Source of the DNA: Grammothele lineata
Lineage: Eukaryota > Basidiomycota > Agaricomycetes > Polyporales > Polyporaceae
Assembly: GCA_002150815.3 (NCBI GenBank)
Contig: NDFF03000116.1
Location: 186,001 to 250,000, forward strand
Reading direction: 5' to 3'
DNA length: 64,000 nt
Positions 54,807 to 64,000 of the stretch are shown here, in pieces. How positions within the stretch are numbered: position 1 is the stretch's first letter; every line of letters starts with the position of its first letter. The notes beneath the pieces were generated by a model. The model saw only the letters and a list, made by a program, of their open reading frames with translations, was not told where the DNA came from and did no database searches. Position numbers and translations under genes: made by a program.

Positions 54807-55090
54807 ATGAGATCTCTGCTTCCCGCCCCTCCGCGAACGCCGACCGTCCTGTCGGCTCACAATCGTTACGCCGCTGCCGCCGCCGCCACCACCGCCATCG
54901 TTCACTGGACTTTAGATCTCTTCTAATGATCAGGCAACTCGGCGCGGTTCGGCATGCTTTCCAACGCTCCACGAGGAAAAGGTGGTGCTTCAGCTTCCGA
55001 TGCTGTTGTCTTCGAGGCCGGAGGTTGAAGTGGCAGTGGACGGCCACGGACGGACACAGCGGCCGTATAGTTGGTATGTCGTCATTGCTA
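54807..55090 (+). pseudogene. probable DUF6699-like gene relic with frameshift
   Basis: The ATG at 54807 opens 39 codons ('MRSLLPAPPRTPTVLSAHNR' through 'AIVHWTLDLF') and stops at 54924. The neighbouring frame then continues 'SSNDQATRRGSACFPTLHEE', 'KVVLQLPMLLSSRPEVEVAV' and 'TQRPYSWYVV' to about 55085. Together these read like the N-terminal half of the fungal DUF6699 domain (short Pro-rich start, W-D/T-L-D-L motif, 'P-x-L' strand, 'S-R-P' and W/Y segment). No GT-AG intron bridges the two frames, so a one-base shift is the simplest reading. Family identity rests on memory of the motif pattern. Function of DUF6699 proteins is unknown. Confidence 0.35.
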
Positions 55091-55673
55091 AAGAGTGCGA
55101 GAATGGCTGCACACGTGCGTGCGTCCTGACACGATTGTATCCCAGACTTCCTCTTGAGCTCTCAGCCTATGTTAGAAGACCGGCCGGTTGACATTCTGAC
55201 TTGCCGAATAGCAAAGTTTGATCCACTGCGTTACCACCATTGGCGTACAACGAAAGACCTTCATCGGATCCCCTGATGCTGTCGAAGCCGCTAGCAAGTT
55301 GGTCGCGAAGATCTGTCAAGTAGGTGGACACTGTTTGATAAGAACTATCATCTGCAAGATTAGGGTCTCTTATGTCACCGCTGCCACAGCGTCTCATTTT
55401 CGCGTTTGCATGGCTCAGGTTCATATAAGGGTGAAGGCACCCCGTGGCGCAACCAGCTTCTCACAAGCCCCAGGCTGGGCCCACCTATTTCCGCTCGATC
55501 CAAGCTCGCCGACGTGTGTTGGGGCGTCACCTGGAGTGCGCCGCGGCCTGGACTGCTGGTTTGTTTTTTCCTCTAACTTCTAAGGTTCATGAGTAGAACC
55601 TATGGGCTGAATTGAGGTGTTAGGTTCCCTTCTGCTGTCCACCCCATTGCTGCAGTGCTACAGAGTCTCAGCA
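55091..55673. other. intergenic
   Basis: No supported gene; a possible decayed continuation of the relic could extend to about 55320. Confidence 0.35.
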
Positions 55674-57055
55674 ATGCAGCAAATTTTCGCTCCTGAAGCA
55701 TATTTCTTGGCACTCTTCTGTGAAGCTATCCTTCATGGTACACATACCTACGTATTTTGACATGAGTATATCCGCGGGCTGACCTGGAAATTATCAAGGA
55801 ATGTACACCATCCTCACAGGAGGGGCATTATACCTGTTGCTGTAAGTTGTGTTTATATGCCATGAGCATAGAGGACTGTATACTGAGGAGTCTTCTAGTC
55901 GCAAGCCTCGCAAGGACAGGCTCAGGATCACAAATGTTGTCATGATCATTCTGACAGTGCTGATGTACTCTATGTCAACCCTGCACATTGCTCTGACCCT
56001 GCGGATTGATCTGATTGCCCTCTTTGAGCAACATGCTATAGAAGGAGAGAAGGGCATCCTGAACCATGCAGGCAATCCCTTGGTCTGGTCTCAGATTGCT
56101 CTAGAAACAGTGAATGTATGTGTCAATTTTACCCCTAAATGGTCCACAGGAGTATATTTATGCTCACTCTGCCTGATGCAGTGCCTTGTAGGGGACTCCA
56201 TAGTCTGCTGGAGAACATGGGTGTTATATGGGAAGTTCAAGCGAGTTCTAATCTTCCCTGTATTGTGCATCACAGGAAGTCTTGGTAAGTACAATCTGGC
56301 AGATTTATTCAAAATACATGTCCAAAGACTCCAATGTTGAACCAACTGTTATTAGTGGCTGGTATTGGCATGGCTGTGAGGTTATCAATAGCAAAAACTG
56401 GCAACTTCATTGGGAATGCAGGCCTCTGGTTTGTATTCTTTGGTGGTTTGACATTCATATCAAACCTATACTCTGTCATACTAGTGTCTTGGAAAGCATG
56501 GTAAGTAGACAATATACTGTTTTCCTTGCACACTCAGTTAACATTCAGTAAGGACTCATGCACGTGCCATGAAGGGAATTTCCAAGGTCTCCATTGGAAG
56601 CAGAAGCCACACTACCCTTCTTATCATTATAGAATCCGGTGGATTCTATTGTATAGTCTTGGTGAGCACTTACTAGATATTGGGTTTTAGACACAAAGTA
56701 TTCATCAACTCTACAAAACACACAGATGTTTGTGATCTGGCTGGCCCTTGTGGACAGTAATGGCACTGTCATTGTTGCAGACATGTTGACTCATCTCACA
56801 GTGAGCCTCTCATCAATTGATTAATCTGGGGAGCATGCCTCTCTGACAAACCCATACCAATAGGGAATCTATCCAACTATCATCATAGTGCTTGTCTGTC
56901 TCAAGATTACATTCCATGACAACATGACACATGACACCTCACTGACAACACAAGCCAATACCTTAGACACAACATGCAGAGGTGGCCTCAGTCGGAGTAT
57001 GATGAGTTGGCAGGTAGCAAGCCGAAGTGAGTCAAGCTTGACATGCACTGTGTAG
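55674..57055 (+). CDS. Agaricomycete multi-pass (7TM-like) membrane protein
   Basis: Eight exons: 55674-55737, 55799-55841, 55899-56115, 56182-56284, 56356-56500, 56553-56661, 56726-56800 and 56864-57055; every phase agrees; 315 residues. Hydrophobic segments: 'AYFLALFCEAILHGMYTIL', 'NVVMIILTVLMYSMSTLHIA', the conserved 'LVGDSIVCWRTWVLYGKFKR', 'RVLIFPVLCITGSLVAG', 'LWFVFFGGLTFISNLYSVIL', 'LLIIIESGGFYCIVLMFVIW' and 'YPTIIIVLVCLKIT'. The G-D-S-I-V-x-W-R-x-W-V-L segment is a hallmark of a large Agaricomycete family of seven-helix proteins of unknown function. The DNA is clearly richer in A/T, including third codon positions, than flanking genes. The third exon was set by a 57-nt intron; an in-frame TAA at 55843 lies in that intron. 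Confidence 0.8.
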
Positions 57056-57989
57056 GGCCTAGGCTCTAGGGTAGATGTCGGATCTGAAGGACTCAGTATT
57101 GGTGAATTGGACTTTGTACGAAAGACAGAAATGATGAAACAATGATGTGGTTATAAATTGGGACTTACCTTCAAACCACTGTTCGTATAATGCATGGAAG
57201 GTCTTCTCTATTACAAATGGTCCGAAGGCTACAGATCTACGGATCCGTTGGGGAGGAGACCACATAGAGGGTGTTGGTCAGTGGGGAGGTTGCACCCTAA
57301 GTCAAGCTTAAGATCCGAGTAAGCGTGTGTAAGCTCGTTATATATGTGACCAACAAGATGGATAATACACACAGAACATCCTTCGTGGCTGAGTTCCGAG
57401 AGCTCATACAGCTGCTCTAGCCACCGCCACACGCGAGCGTTCTAGTCGCTATGGTGGCGGCGGAAGACGCAGGGCCCGGGGAGGCGTATGTGGCAAGCTA
57501 CGGCCGTAGCATTGGCTCCGCGAGAGTATAAATGATTACTCGGCTGAATCGCAAAGAATGTAAGCGAGCTATGAACGCGTAGTGAGCATAAATCATGACA
57601 CGGTAGGGAGAGGCAGGGCTGGTAGTATAGATGCGCTCACGTTGGACCAAGATCAGAGGCGTTACGCGTCCTACGAGCTATCTGAATGCCTTCTATGGCA
57701 GTCAAGCCATACTTGTAATATGCGGGTTCGGTATTAGACTGCTGCCTTGACGTAGAAGATCCTGAGAAAGAGCATATGGATGCGGTCGGGGGTCGAGAAG
57801 TGAGGGACGACATCACGTGTGCGACGCGTCTGAGGCGCGCCTGCTGCCATGACACGGGGGACTCGGACGCGTCGGCTGGACCGCGCCGTTTCCGCGATTG
57901 AGTGGCCCCCTTCTTCCAGGCCCACCTTCCATCACAAAGAACGTCTTATCCAGGCCCTTTCAACCAGATCAGACACACCGACAAACCCC
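57056..57989. other. intergenic
   Basis: No supported exon. An in-frame ATG at 57849 could extend the next gene by 47 residues. Confidence 0.4.
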
Positions 57990-60617
57990 ATGTCTCCTCG
58001 CCCCGGCCCACAGGCCATCTCCAACTCTCCTGGACGCCCTTCCCCGCTCTCGCGCCCGCATTGGCCGTGGTCGACGTACTCGCATCGTTCTTCTTCGTCC
58101 TCGGCTTCATTCCACTCTACTGGCAGCCCCGTGCCAAGCACGCATACCTGGGAATCGACTCGGGCATCTTCCACGACAACGCCCATCCCGAGCTCGGTCT
58201 TGCTGTCAGCGGGCCCCAGCACGGGATCTACCCAGATGGCCAGGGTGCAGAGCCAGAGCACTTTCGCACCGGATGATGTTACAATGAGGCACTGGAACTT
58301 CAACGTAAGTCATCGCATATATGCTGTCCGTTCTAACACTGAACGTCGCTTTAGGCTTTCGAGTGGGTAGTAAGGGATGTGAGCAGGTTGAGAGAACATG
58401 TCGAGAACCCTGCCGCGAACGTAGTGGAAGGAGAGGCAGGTCCGATAGAGATTGAAGACGACGACTTTGAGGTGCTCAGAGAATCGCCGGAAATCGCGGA
58501 CGGAAAGTTCAAGCTGGAAATATGTGAGAGACGTGCTTCACATTCAAGTCTTTGTCTTATGAGCCACCCGCCCCAGCGAAGACGACGTTGGCCGACTCGG
58601 AGAGTGGGCACGCGCAAACCATGAGCTCACGGACACCGACGCTGTCCCTATACATCACCTCGCTTACCCTCGACTTTGCACACACCGACTACGAGATGTC
58701 CGCGTCGATGTTCGCGGCGATCAAGTGCCAGGACGACCGTATCGGCGAGCGTGGTGCGCGGGCTGAATGGGCCTGGGAATTCTGGCAGCACTCGTGGTCA
58801 TTCCGGCAAGGCAGCGAAGTCTGGGGTGAGTATGGCGATCTACAGATGAATCTCCCATAGCCCATAGCTCCCATAGCCCATACTCTTTGTAGCCCATAGG
58901 GTTTGGGACTTCTCGATCTGCAGAAGTGGGCATACAGCCGCTCCCATGTCCCATAATACCCATAACAGCTATTCCCGAGGGGTATGGATTATGGGAGATT
59001 CATCTGTATGCCTGTTATCACTGTCACTGATGCACTGAACAGAATGCCCGCTCCCTCCCTTGTCTGCATTGCTTGAGAATCCAAGGATAAGGGAGACGGA
59101 CTCCTTCGTAATTTGTGTGCAGATGCACTCGCCGGTGGGACCGTTCTATCCTCAACAGCCGTCGGCCCATTACGTCCCCAAGGATCTCCTCGAAGGCATT
59201 GAAGCCTCCCTTGACAACCCGAGTACGTACGCATACATCACGGTGTTTAAATGATACTCAACGTTATTGTCGACAGATACTGGAGATGTACAATTCGTTT
59301 GCCTGGAGCGGACAACCCAGCAGCAACTGGAAAACGATGCGTCTCCTACAATACCCGGAAGTCCTCACTCCGCTTCATCTTCCCTCTCGCAGCCCCCCAC
59401 TCAGATCTTCGCGCGAAAGCGGATCCTCTACGCCCACTCCGACATCCTCGTCCGGCGCTCCGAATACTTTGCGACCATGCTCCGCTCCTCCTTCAACGAG
59501 AACCTAGCCGGCGGGGCGCTCCTCCCGGGTGAACGCAAACTGTACACCGTCGTCGTCGAGGAGGCCGACTTCGTCACCGTCTATTGGCTTCTCAAGTGGG
59601 TCTACGCCAATTGGCTTCTCTTCCGTACCGACGACGACCCACGCCAGGCCGTCGACGGCATCGGCGCCGGCTGGTCCGCGCGCGCCTTCTGCGCTCCTGG
59701 GGTCGCGGACGAGTGGGGCTGGAAGCTCTTCCACAAGGGCGGCTTCGGCGGCTCCGCTGGCGCTGGGGCGCACTCGGACACGCACTCGGGCGGGGGCGGG
59801 ATGAGCGACGCGCGCAGCGTCACGAGCGGCGCGAGTGGCCGCTCGACGGGCGACGTCCCGCGCGACACGGCCAAGTCGAGCAAGGCGCGGGGGCCCTCGG
59901 GTGCCGCGAAGACCCAGCCTGCGTCCTCGCCGCGCGCCCCGCCGACCCCGCGGCGCACGTCGGGCGCCCCTACGGGGTTGACACTCCCGCCTTCGCCGTC
60001 TGTGCCGCGCGGCAGCGGCGGGTCGAAGGCTGTGCCTGTCCCGCTCTCCCCCTCGGGCTCGCACTACCCGCACTCTGCGCACCCCTCAAGCTCAGGCAAG
60101 GCGCGCTCGCGTGGGGGAGGCGGAGCGGGTATGGGCACGGCGACGGCAGACCCGCACGCGCACCCGACACGCGCGCCGGCGGCAGCGTCGGCGCTGAGCG
60201 TGTACCAGGTCGCGCACCGGTACGGGTTACCGGGCTTGGGTGCGCTCGCGCTGGAACATATCGTCGCGACGATCACGCCGAGGAGCAGCTTCGCAGTGCT
60301 GCTCGCGAGTGCGCCGTGGGACGAGCTGCACTCGCTCGTTGAGGTGCGTTTCTGCTTGGTCTTGCGTCGTCTGTGTTAGTGGCTGACATGCAGAGTCGCC
60401 TAGGACTACGTCGTGGACAAGTGGGACGAGGTATCCGTATCCGAGGAGTTTGAGCAGTGCTGCCAGGAAGTCGCGAACGGAGAGTGAGTGTTCCACCGCC
60501 TCGCCTGTTACCGTTTACTGACAGCCAAATAGGTGGGGCCCGGAAGGAGGAAAGACTCTGATGGCTTTGTTCAGGAGGCTGAGGTCTCCGAGCGCGATGG
60601 GCTACGCGCGCAGCTAG
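57990..60617 (+). CDS. MATH-like/BTB-POZ domain protein
   Basis: The start at 57990 ('MSPRPGPQAISNSPGRPSPL') leads into a Ser/Thr/Pro-rich region, then 'MRHWNFNAFEWVVRDVSRLR', 'GKFKLEISKTTLADSE' (across a 53-nt intron), 'TPTLSLYITSLTLDFAHTDY', 'WEFWQHSWSFRQGSEVWECP' and 'TDSFVICVQMHSPVGPFYPQ', which together resemble the MATH fold upstream of BTB in speckle-type proteins. BTB: 'ILYAHSDILVRRSEYFATML', 'SFNENL', 'FVTVYWLLKWVYANW'. After a Ser/Gly/Pro-rich insert of about 160 residues the fold resumes with 'VYQVAHRYGLPGLGALALEH' and 'EEFEQCCQEVANGEWGPEGG'. Stop at 60615-60617. MATH-BTB proteins are substrate adaptors for Cul3 ubiquitin ligases. One intron (58826-59042) hosts a MITE. Confidence 0.78.
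58843..59006. mobile_element. 164-bp MITE within an intron of the BTB gene
   Basis: CAGATGAATCTCCCATA at 58843-58859 and its exact reverse complement at 58990-59006, flanked by TA at 58841-58842 and 59007-59008. The interior repeats CCCATA many times. The host intron is 217 nt; removing the element and one TA leaves 51 nt, a normal intron length here, so the insertion is well supported. No coding capacity; Tc1/mariner-type TA target. Confidence 0.85.
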
Positions 60618-60985
60618 ACGCACTCTTTCTCGGTTTCTTGTTGGAATGCACTGTATTTCTACTGCTACAAAGTGTATTTATATGTGATGGTGCGTGTACA
60701 CGCTGATCGGATGGATGAATGGATAACTTTGGACTAGAACCTAAGGTATCAAAGCAAACGAACGATATCCTGCTCGAGATCCCCGATTCACCTCATGAGA
60801 AGCCGCAAGAAGTCTCCCAAAACTCTACAGCAAAAGTCCCGATCGTACACAGCAATCTTGGTCAGAACCCATGAAAGTCAACGATGGTGGCCCCGGCCGT
60901 CTGGTGTATCCTACACTCCCGTCCTTGCATCCTGCAAACACATCAGCCCTCAGCGTCGTGCGAGATGCACGAGATGCTCACTCTG
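60618..60985. other. convergent intergenic region
   Basis: 368 bp between two converging stops, no gene. Confidence 0.45.
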
Positions 60986-61585
60986 TCAATGCCGTTCCGC
61001 GCCCTCTCGCGCACGCGCCCAGCCCTCCGCTTCCCTCCGGAAATCATCTCTCTGCTCCTGCCGCCTGCGCTCCTCCGCCTCCCACTCCTTGTTAAACGCA
61101 TCGCGAGCGTCCCGTCGCTCCCGCTCCTCCTGCTCCCGCTCCATCCGGAACGTTTCCCGGAGCACGTCGCGCCTCCGCTCCTCGTTCGCGCGCTCCTGCC
61201 TGAAGGCTTCGCGATCGCGATCCCACTGGCCTAGTTCGGCGCGACGGTCGGCGCGCTCCTGTTCCCACCGCAAGAGCTCGAATTGGTGGGCCTGTTGCTC
61301 CGCCTCCCACTGATGCCTGATGCTGACCCTCTGTGGTGTAGATCGAATGTCCTCGAGCATAGGCATACGTCCCAGGTTTTGCGCGAGGCAAATGACGAGC
61401 AGGAGGAGAGCGAGGCATTCGAAGACGGTTTGCCTACGGAAGGTCGGACGTGAACGACGAGTGGTTAACCCAGTCGCTTCGCGACTTCTGTATGTGCGAT
61501 GGTGAGTCAGCCTCTCGATGCGATGAGTTCTGTTCTTGTGGACTTACGAGACATGCAGGGATCCATAGGTAGGCGGATGAGACAT
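60986..61585 (-). CDS. single-pass membrane protein with charged coiled coil
   Basis: Exon 1 is 61585-61548 and exon 2 is 61487-60986, with a 60-nt intron and consistent phase; 179 residues. The N-terminus is short and basic ('MSHPPTYGSLHVSSREATGL', then 'TTRRSRPTFRRQ'), followed by one hydrophobic segment ('TVFECLALLLLVICLAQNL', about 32-50). The remaining 125 residues are a continuous, highly charged Arg/Glu/Gln helix ('RWEQERADRRAELGQWDRDR', 'RMEREQEERERRDARDAF'), almost certainly a coiled coil. Basic residues before the membrane segment predict a type II orientation with the coil in the lumen or outside. I do not recognise a family. Confidence 0.6.
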
Positions 61586-63593
61586 GGTGTCGGACTCCGC
61601 GGCTGGTTGTCCACGAGGCGTGCGCGATTTCGACCGGTTCTGATGACCACACTAACCGGAGAAGAAAACAGAACTTTGCGACCGGGAGCGACGGAGGAGA
61701 CCAGGGCTGGGAGGCGGGAAAAGGGCTCGATGACAGGAGAGCCGCCCCCTATATATACGGGAGGCCTCCAGCAAGCTCAAGCTTCGAAGGCACACGCCGC
61801 AAGGCGCATCTCCGGCGCCTGCCAGTCGCGGCCTTCTATTCGGCTTTCGGAAGCAACCATTCATCCATCCCCACAATACATTCCTCCACAGATCTTGTGC
61901 TCCGACTCGAGGCAAACACTCAGGGGCAGAATGGTTGGGTATAAAGTGTATTTGCAGAACGTCAGCACCAATCAATCTGGTATGAGCTTGTGCCACATTA
62001 CTTCCACTGACGGCAGGCCCGCCCAGTCCAGACCTGGATCAGGAACACAGCCACCACGGGTACTCCCAAATACCATAAACCCCTTCCAAAGGCCCCTGTG
62101 GCGCGCCGTCAGCCTCCCCGTGAAACCGCTCAAGACCAACGAGACCTACTCTGTCCTCGCATACAAGAGGCGCCATCGCTTCGCTCCGGCCAGTTGTGGC
62201 CAGGAGTCTGAGTCGGATGAATGTGTGGCCTGTGCGTGTGACTGGCTGGAGAAATAACATATAATCGCTCGTGGGCTCAAGCTGCCTACGGCTGAATTTT
62301 GCATGTCATTCCCGCTCAGTCTGATTCGGCAGTATGCTTGCTCTTTCGATCGGTTTTGTGCCAAATGTGCTTGGCATGAGACTGCACTATTCTACCTCAG
62401 TCCAATTTACGTCTCATCTTTCGCTCCCGTTTTATATACGCACATAATCCCCTCTCTCCGCTCTGGACTTTTCAAGCCGTCTGTACCATGTAAGCTCGTA
62501 CGTAGGCTGCCCCACGTATGAGTACGTAGTCAATAGAACTATGGTCTGAAAGCAAAGCAAAGGTATCGATCAGGATCTGACGCGCTGAGGACTGGTTGCT
62601 AGAAGCACTACTTGCTCGGAGGGAGGTGTGAATTATTATATTGCTTGTATAGTGCTGTACATACGGAAGGCGTTCTAAACTACGCAGGACAACCGCGCTG
62701 CGCGCGCGCGCATCTAAATGGAGCAGGAGGCTATATGGGAAAGAGAGTCCGGGAATGAGACAGAGGTAGGGGAGAGTATGAGTGGATAGCATGATACACC
62801 ATAGTGCATCAGCAAGGTGGAATCACAGTGTGCCCAGGTGGGAAGACAATGAGCCAGTGATACATGTCGTCATAAGAGAAGGAGAGGCGTGGTCCAAGTT
62901 AACGGCGGCGGGACAGGGCACAGTACCGGGAGGCTGGAGTTGGCATTGAGCCAAACGGAGGACGGAGAACGGGATAGGGTGGGAGAAACGGGCATTGAAA
63001 GGGTGGAGGGCGAGACAGCGGGTAGGTAGAGACAATTGCTAGGTGAGATGAGCGGTATAATGCAGGCGAATGGCGATGGCGGTGGGGCTGAGGTTGACGC
63101 GAGCGGACAGGGGCGGACGGGCGGGGCGGGAGATGGGAGAAATGGGGAGGGAGAGTATAAGTACGCGGTGTGACTCACTACAGGGACACCCATTCAATCG
63201 ACATTGATAGGATGGGTTCACTGAGGAAAGCCTATGAAGTCACAGACGGCGGAGGGGAACTGAACAGGTCGAGTGGCAGACGCTGACAACGGCCAGGACT
63301 GGACGGATTGGTACCGTGAGGTTGAGAGCTCGGAAGAGGGCCTTGGGCAATGGCGGCGGGAAGATGCAGGCAGGCGCCGTCTGAGAACGACAATATCGAG
63401 CGAGTGAGACATGTCGTCATCAGGAAGGTCGGTGGGCGTTGGCAGGAAGCGCTGAGGCCAAACAGGGACAAACGAATTCGAGCCATCTGCGTAAGTATAT
63501 CTCTTATTATCGTTGGGTGCTTGTAGTCTCTGCTGGCTACTCGCGCGGGTGTAGTGCCGCACATCGTCTGCCAGTCGTCGCCTGGCCTGAGAC
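61586..63593. other. long intergenic stretch with one weak small-gene candidate
   Basis: Apart from the frame at 61931-62257 I see no supported gene. The region 62700-63400 is GA-rich on the plus strand, so its open minus-strand frames are Ser/Pro/Leu low complexity. A run of alternating GC (cgctgcgcgcgcgcgcat) is at about 62697-62713. Confidence 0.4.
61931..62257 (+). CDS. small ORF, weak candidate gene
   Basis: 108 residues starting 'MVGYKVYLQNVSTNQSGMSL' and ending with a Cys-containing acidic segment ('ESDECVACACDWLEK'). A TATA-like tatatatacggg lies at about 61750, some 180 nt upstream. No signal peptide, no recognisable domain, and no homologue in the window. It may be noncoding. Confidence 0.2.
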   Translation: MVGYKVYLQNVSTNQSGMSLCHITSTDGRPAQSRPGSGTQPPRVLPNTINPFQRPLWRAVSLPVKPLKTNETYSVLAYKRRHRFAPASCGQESESDECVACACDWLEK

Positions 63594-64000
63594 CTAACAA
63601 ACGAGCTTCCGAACTCTGTTGATGATATCAAGTCGGGCGTATGATTGTAAGGTCAAAGGAGATGTCAAGGATCGCAGAAGCTGAACCGCACCGACCCCAG
63701 TCCTCACAGGCCTTCCGGGAACACACCATTGCTACTTACACAAGTCTTGATTAAGTAAAGAAGACGAGGATAATTCGAACCCACTCACCTTGTCTTTGAT
63801 TACTCCCCAGTGCAAGGTACATGCAGGCTCGTCAAAATCTACGAACCACGTCCCCCAAACCTCCCCGTGTTTCTATCATCCCGGCCATCAGCTAGTACAC
63901 CGTATACCGCAGACCCTCATCGAAAGTTGTACTCACATCCTTTTCACACTGTTCCGGCCGCGCGTACCGCCTTCCCTTCACCATCGCCGGCATATCCTCA
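63594..64000 (-). CDS. unrecognised gene, 3' part, entering from the right edge
   Basis: Three exons in consistent phase: 64000-63937, 63872-63789 and 63731-63594, with GT-AG introns of 64 and 57 nt. Read from the edge: 'EDMPAMVKGRRYARPEQCEK', then after the first junction 'KHGEVWGTWFVDFDEPACTL', 'HWGVIKDK', then a less convincing last exon ending 'IINRVRKLVC'. The Trp/Asp-rich middle looks truly coding. The family is not recognised. The final exon may instead be UTR with the true stop elsewhere. Confidence 0.4.

Noticed and set aside
55842..55871. 30-nt intron, or an in-frame nonsense codon, in the 7TM gene
   Set aside because: A 57-nt intron (55842-55898) ending TCTAG removes the stop, keeps phase and has the usual length.
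63750..63790. tRNA-like T-arm (GGGTTCGAATTATCC on the minus strand)
   Set aside because: No acceptor stem, D-arm or anticodon arm could be paired around it; it sits in an intron of the right-edge gene model.

Overview
The window looks like nuclear DNA of a filamentous basidiomycete (Agaricomycetes, possibly a polypore or similar wood-decay fungus). The evidence is many 50-65 nt GT-AG introns, GC-rich protein genes on both strands with short spacers, Agaricomycete-type F-box proteins and 7TM proteins, a microsomal P450, and a chromovirus-like Ty3/Gypsy element. All gene models were assembled by eye from open frames, splice signals and reading-phase agreement. Where I give exact exon ends, the summed coding length is a multiple of three.

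Left part (1-11.1 kb): the 3' end of an alpha/beta hydrolase, an unrecognised disordered protein (four exons, minus strand), a CFAP20/DUF667-domain protein, and MSH6 (mismatch repair, minus strand).

Centre-left (11.1-22 kb) is the most unusual region. Two paralogous secreted precursors (13204-14383 and 18439-19834) carry a signal peptide, a conserved domain with two CxxC pairs, and then repeats of 27-47 residues that each end in W-[IV]-x-[KR]-R, a Kex2 cleavage site. They look like KEX2-processed repeat proteins, each releasing a family of Trp-rich peptides. The genes share exon structure, TATA-box spacing and traces of homologous upstream DNA, so they arose by segmental duplication. One F-box gene lies between them and another follows the second copy.

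Centre (22-36.5 kb): a SWI3/RSC8-type chromatin-remodelling subunit, a PPR-like probably mitochondrial protein, a 390-bp MITE, a cytochrome P450, a syntaxin-6/Tlg1-type SNARE, and a mahogunin-type RING E3 whose RING is split by a long insertion.

36.5-46.2 kb is a nearly intact LTR retrotransposon on the minus strand. It has 286-bp LTRs with three differences between them and a single 3001-codon gag-pol frame, with an extra domain of about 237 residues after the integrase. Its 5' LTR truncates the 3' end of a minus-strand host gene, and no target-site duplication is visible.

Right part (46.9-64 kb): glycogen branching enzyme, a membrane-anchored spermidine-synthase-like protein, Ypt7/Rab7 (with a GC-AG intron), a probable DUF6699 relic, an AT-richer 7TM protein, a MATH/BTB-type protein with a MITE inside one intron, a single-pass membrane protein with a highly charged coiled coil, and a partial gene at the right edge. 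Most single-copy genes here are housekeeping functions (repair, trafficking, chromatin, glycogen). The accessory content is the peptide-precursor pair, the F-box genes, the P450, the retroelement and the MITEs.
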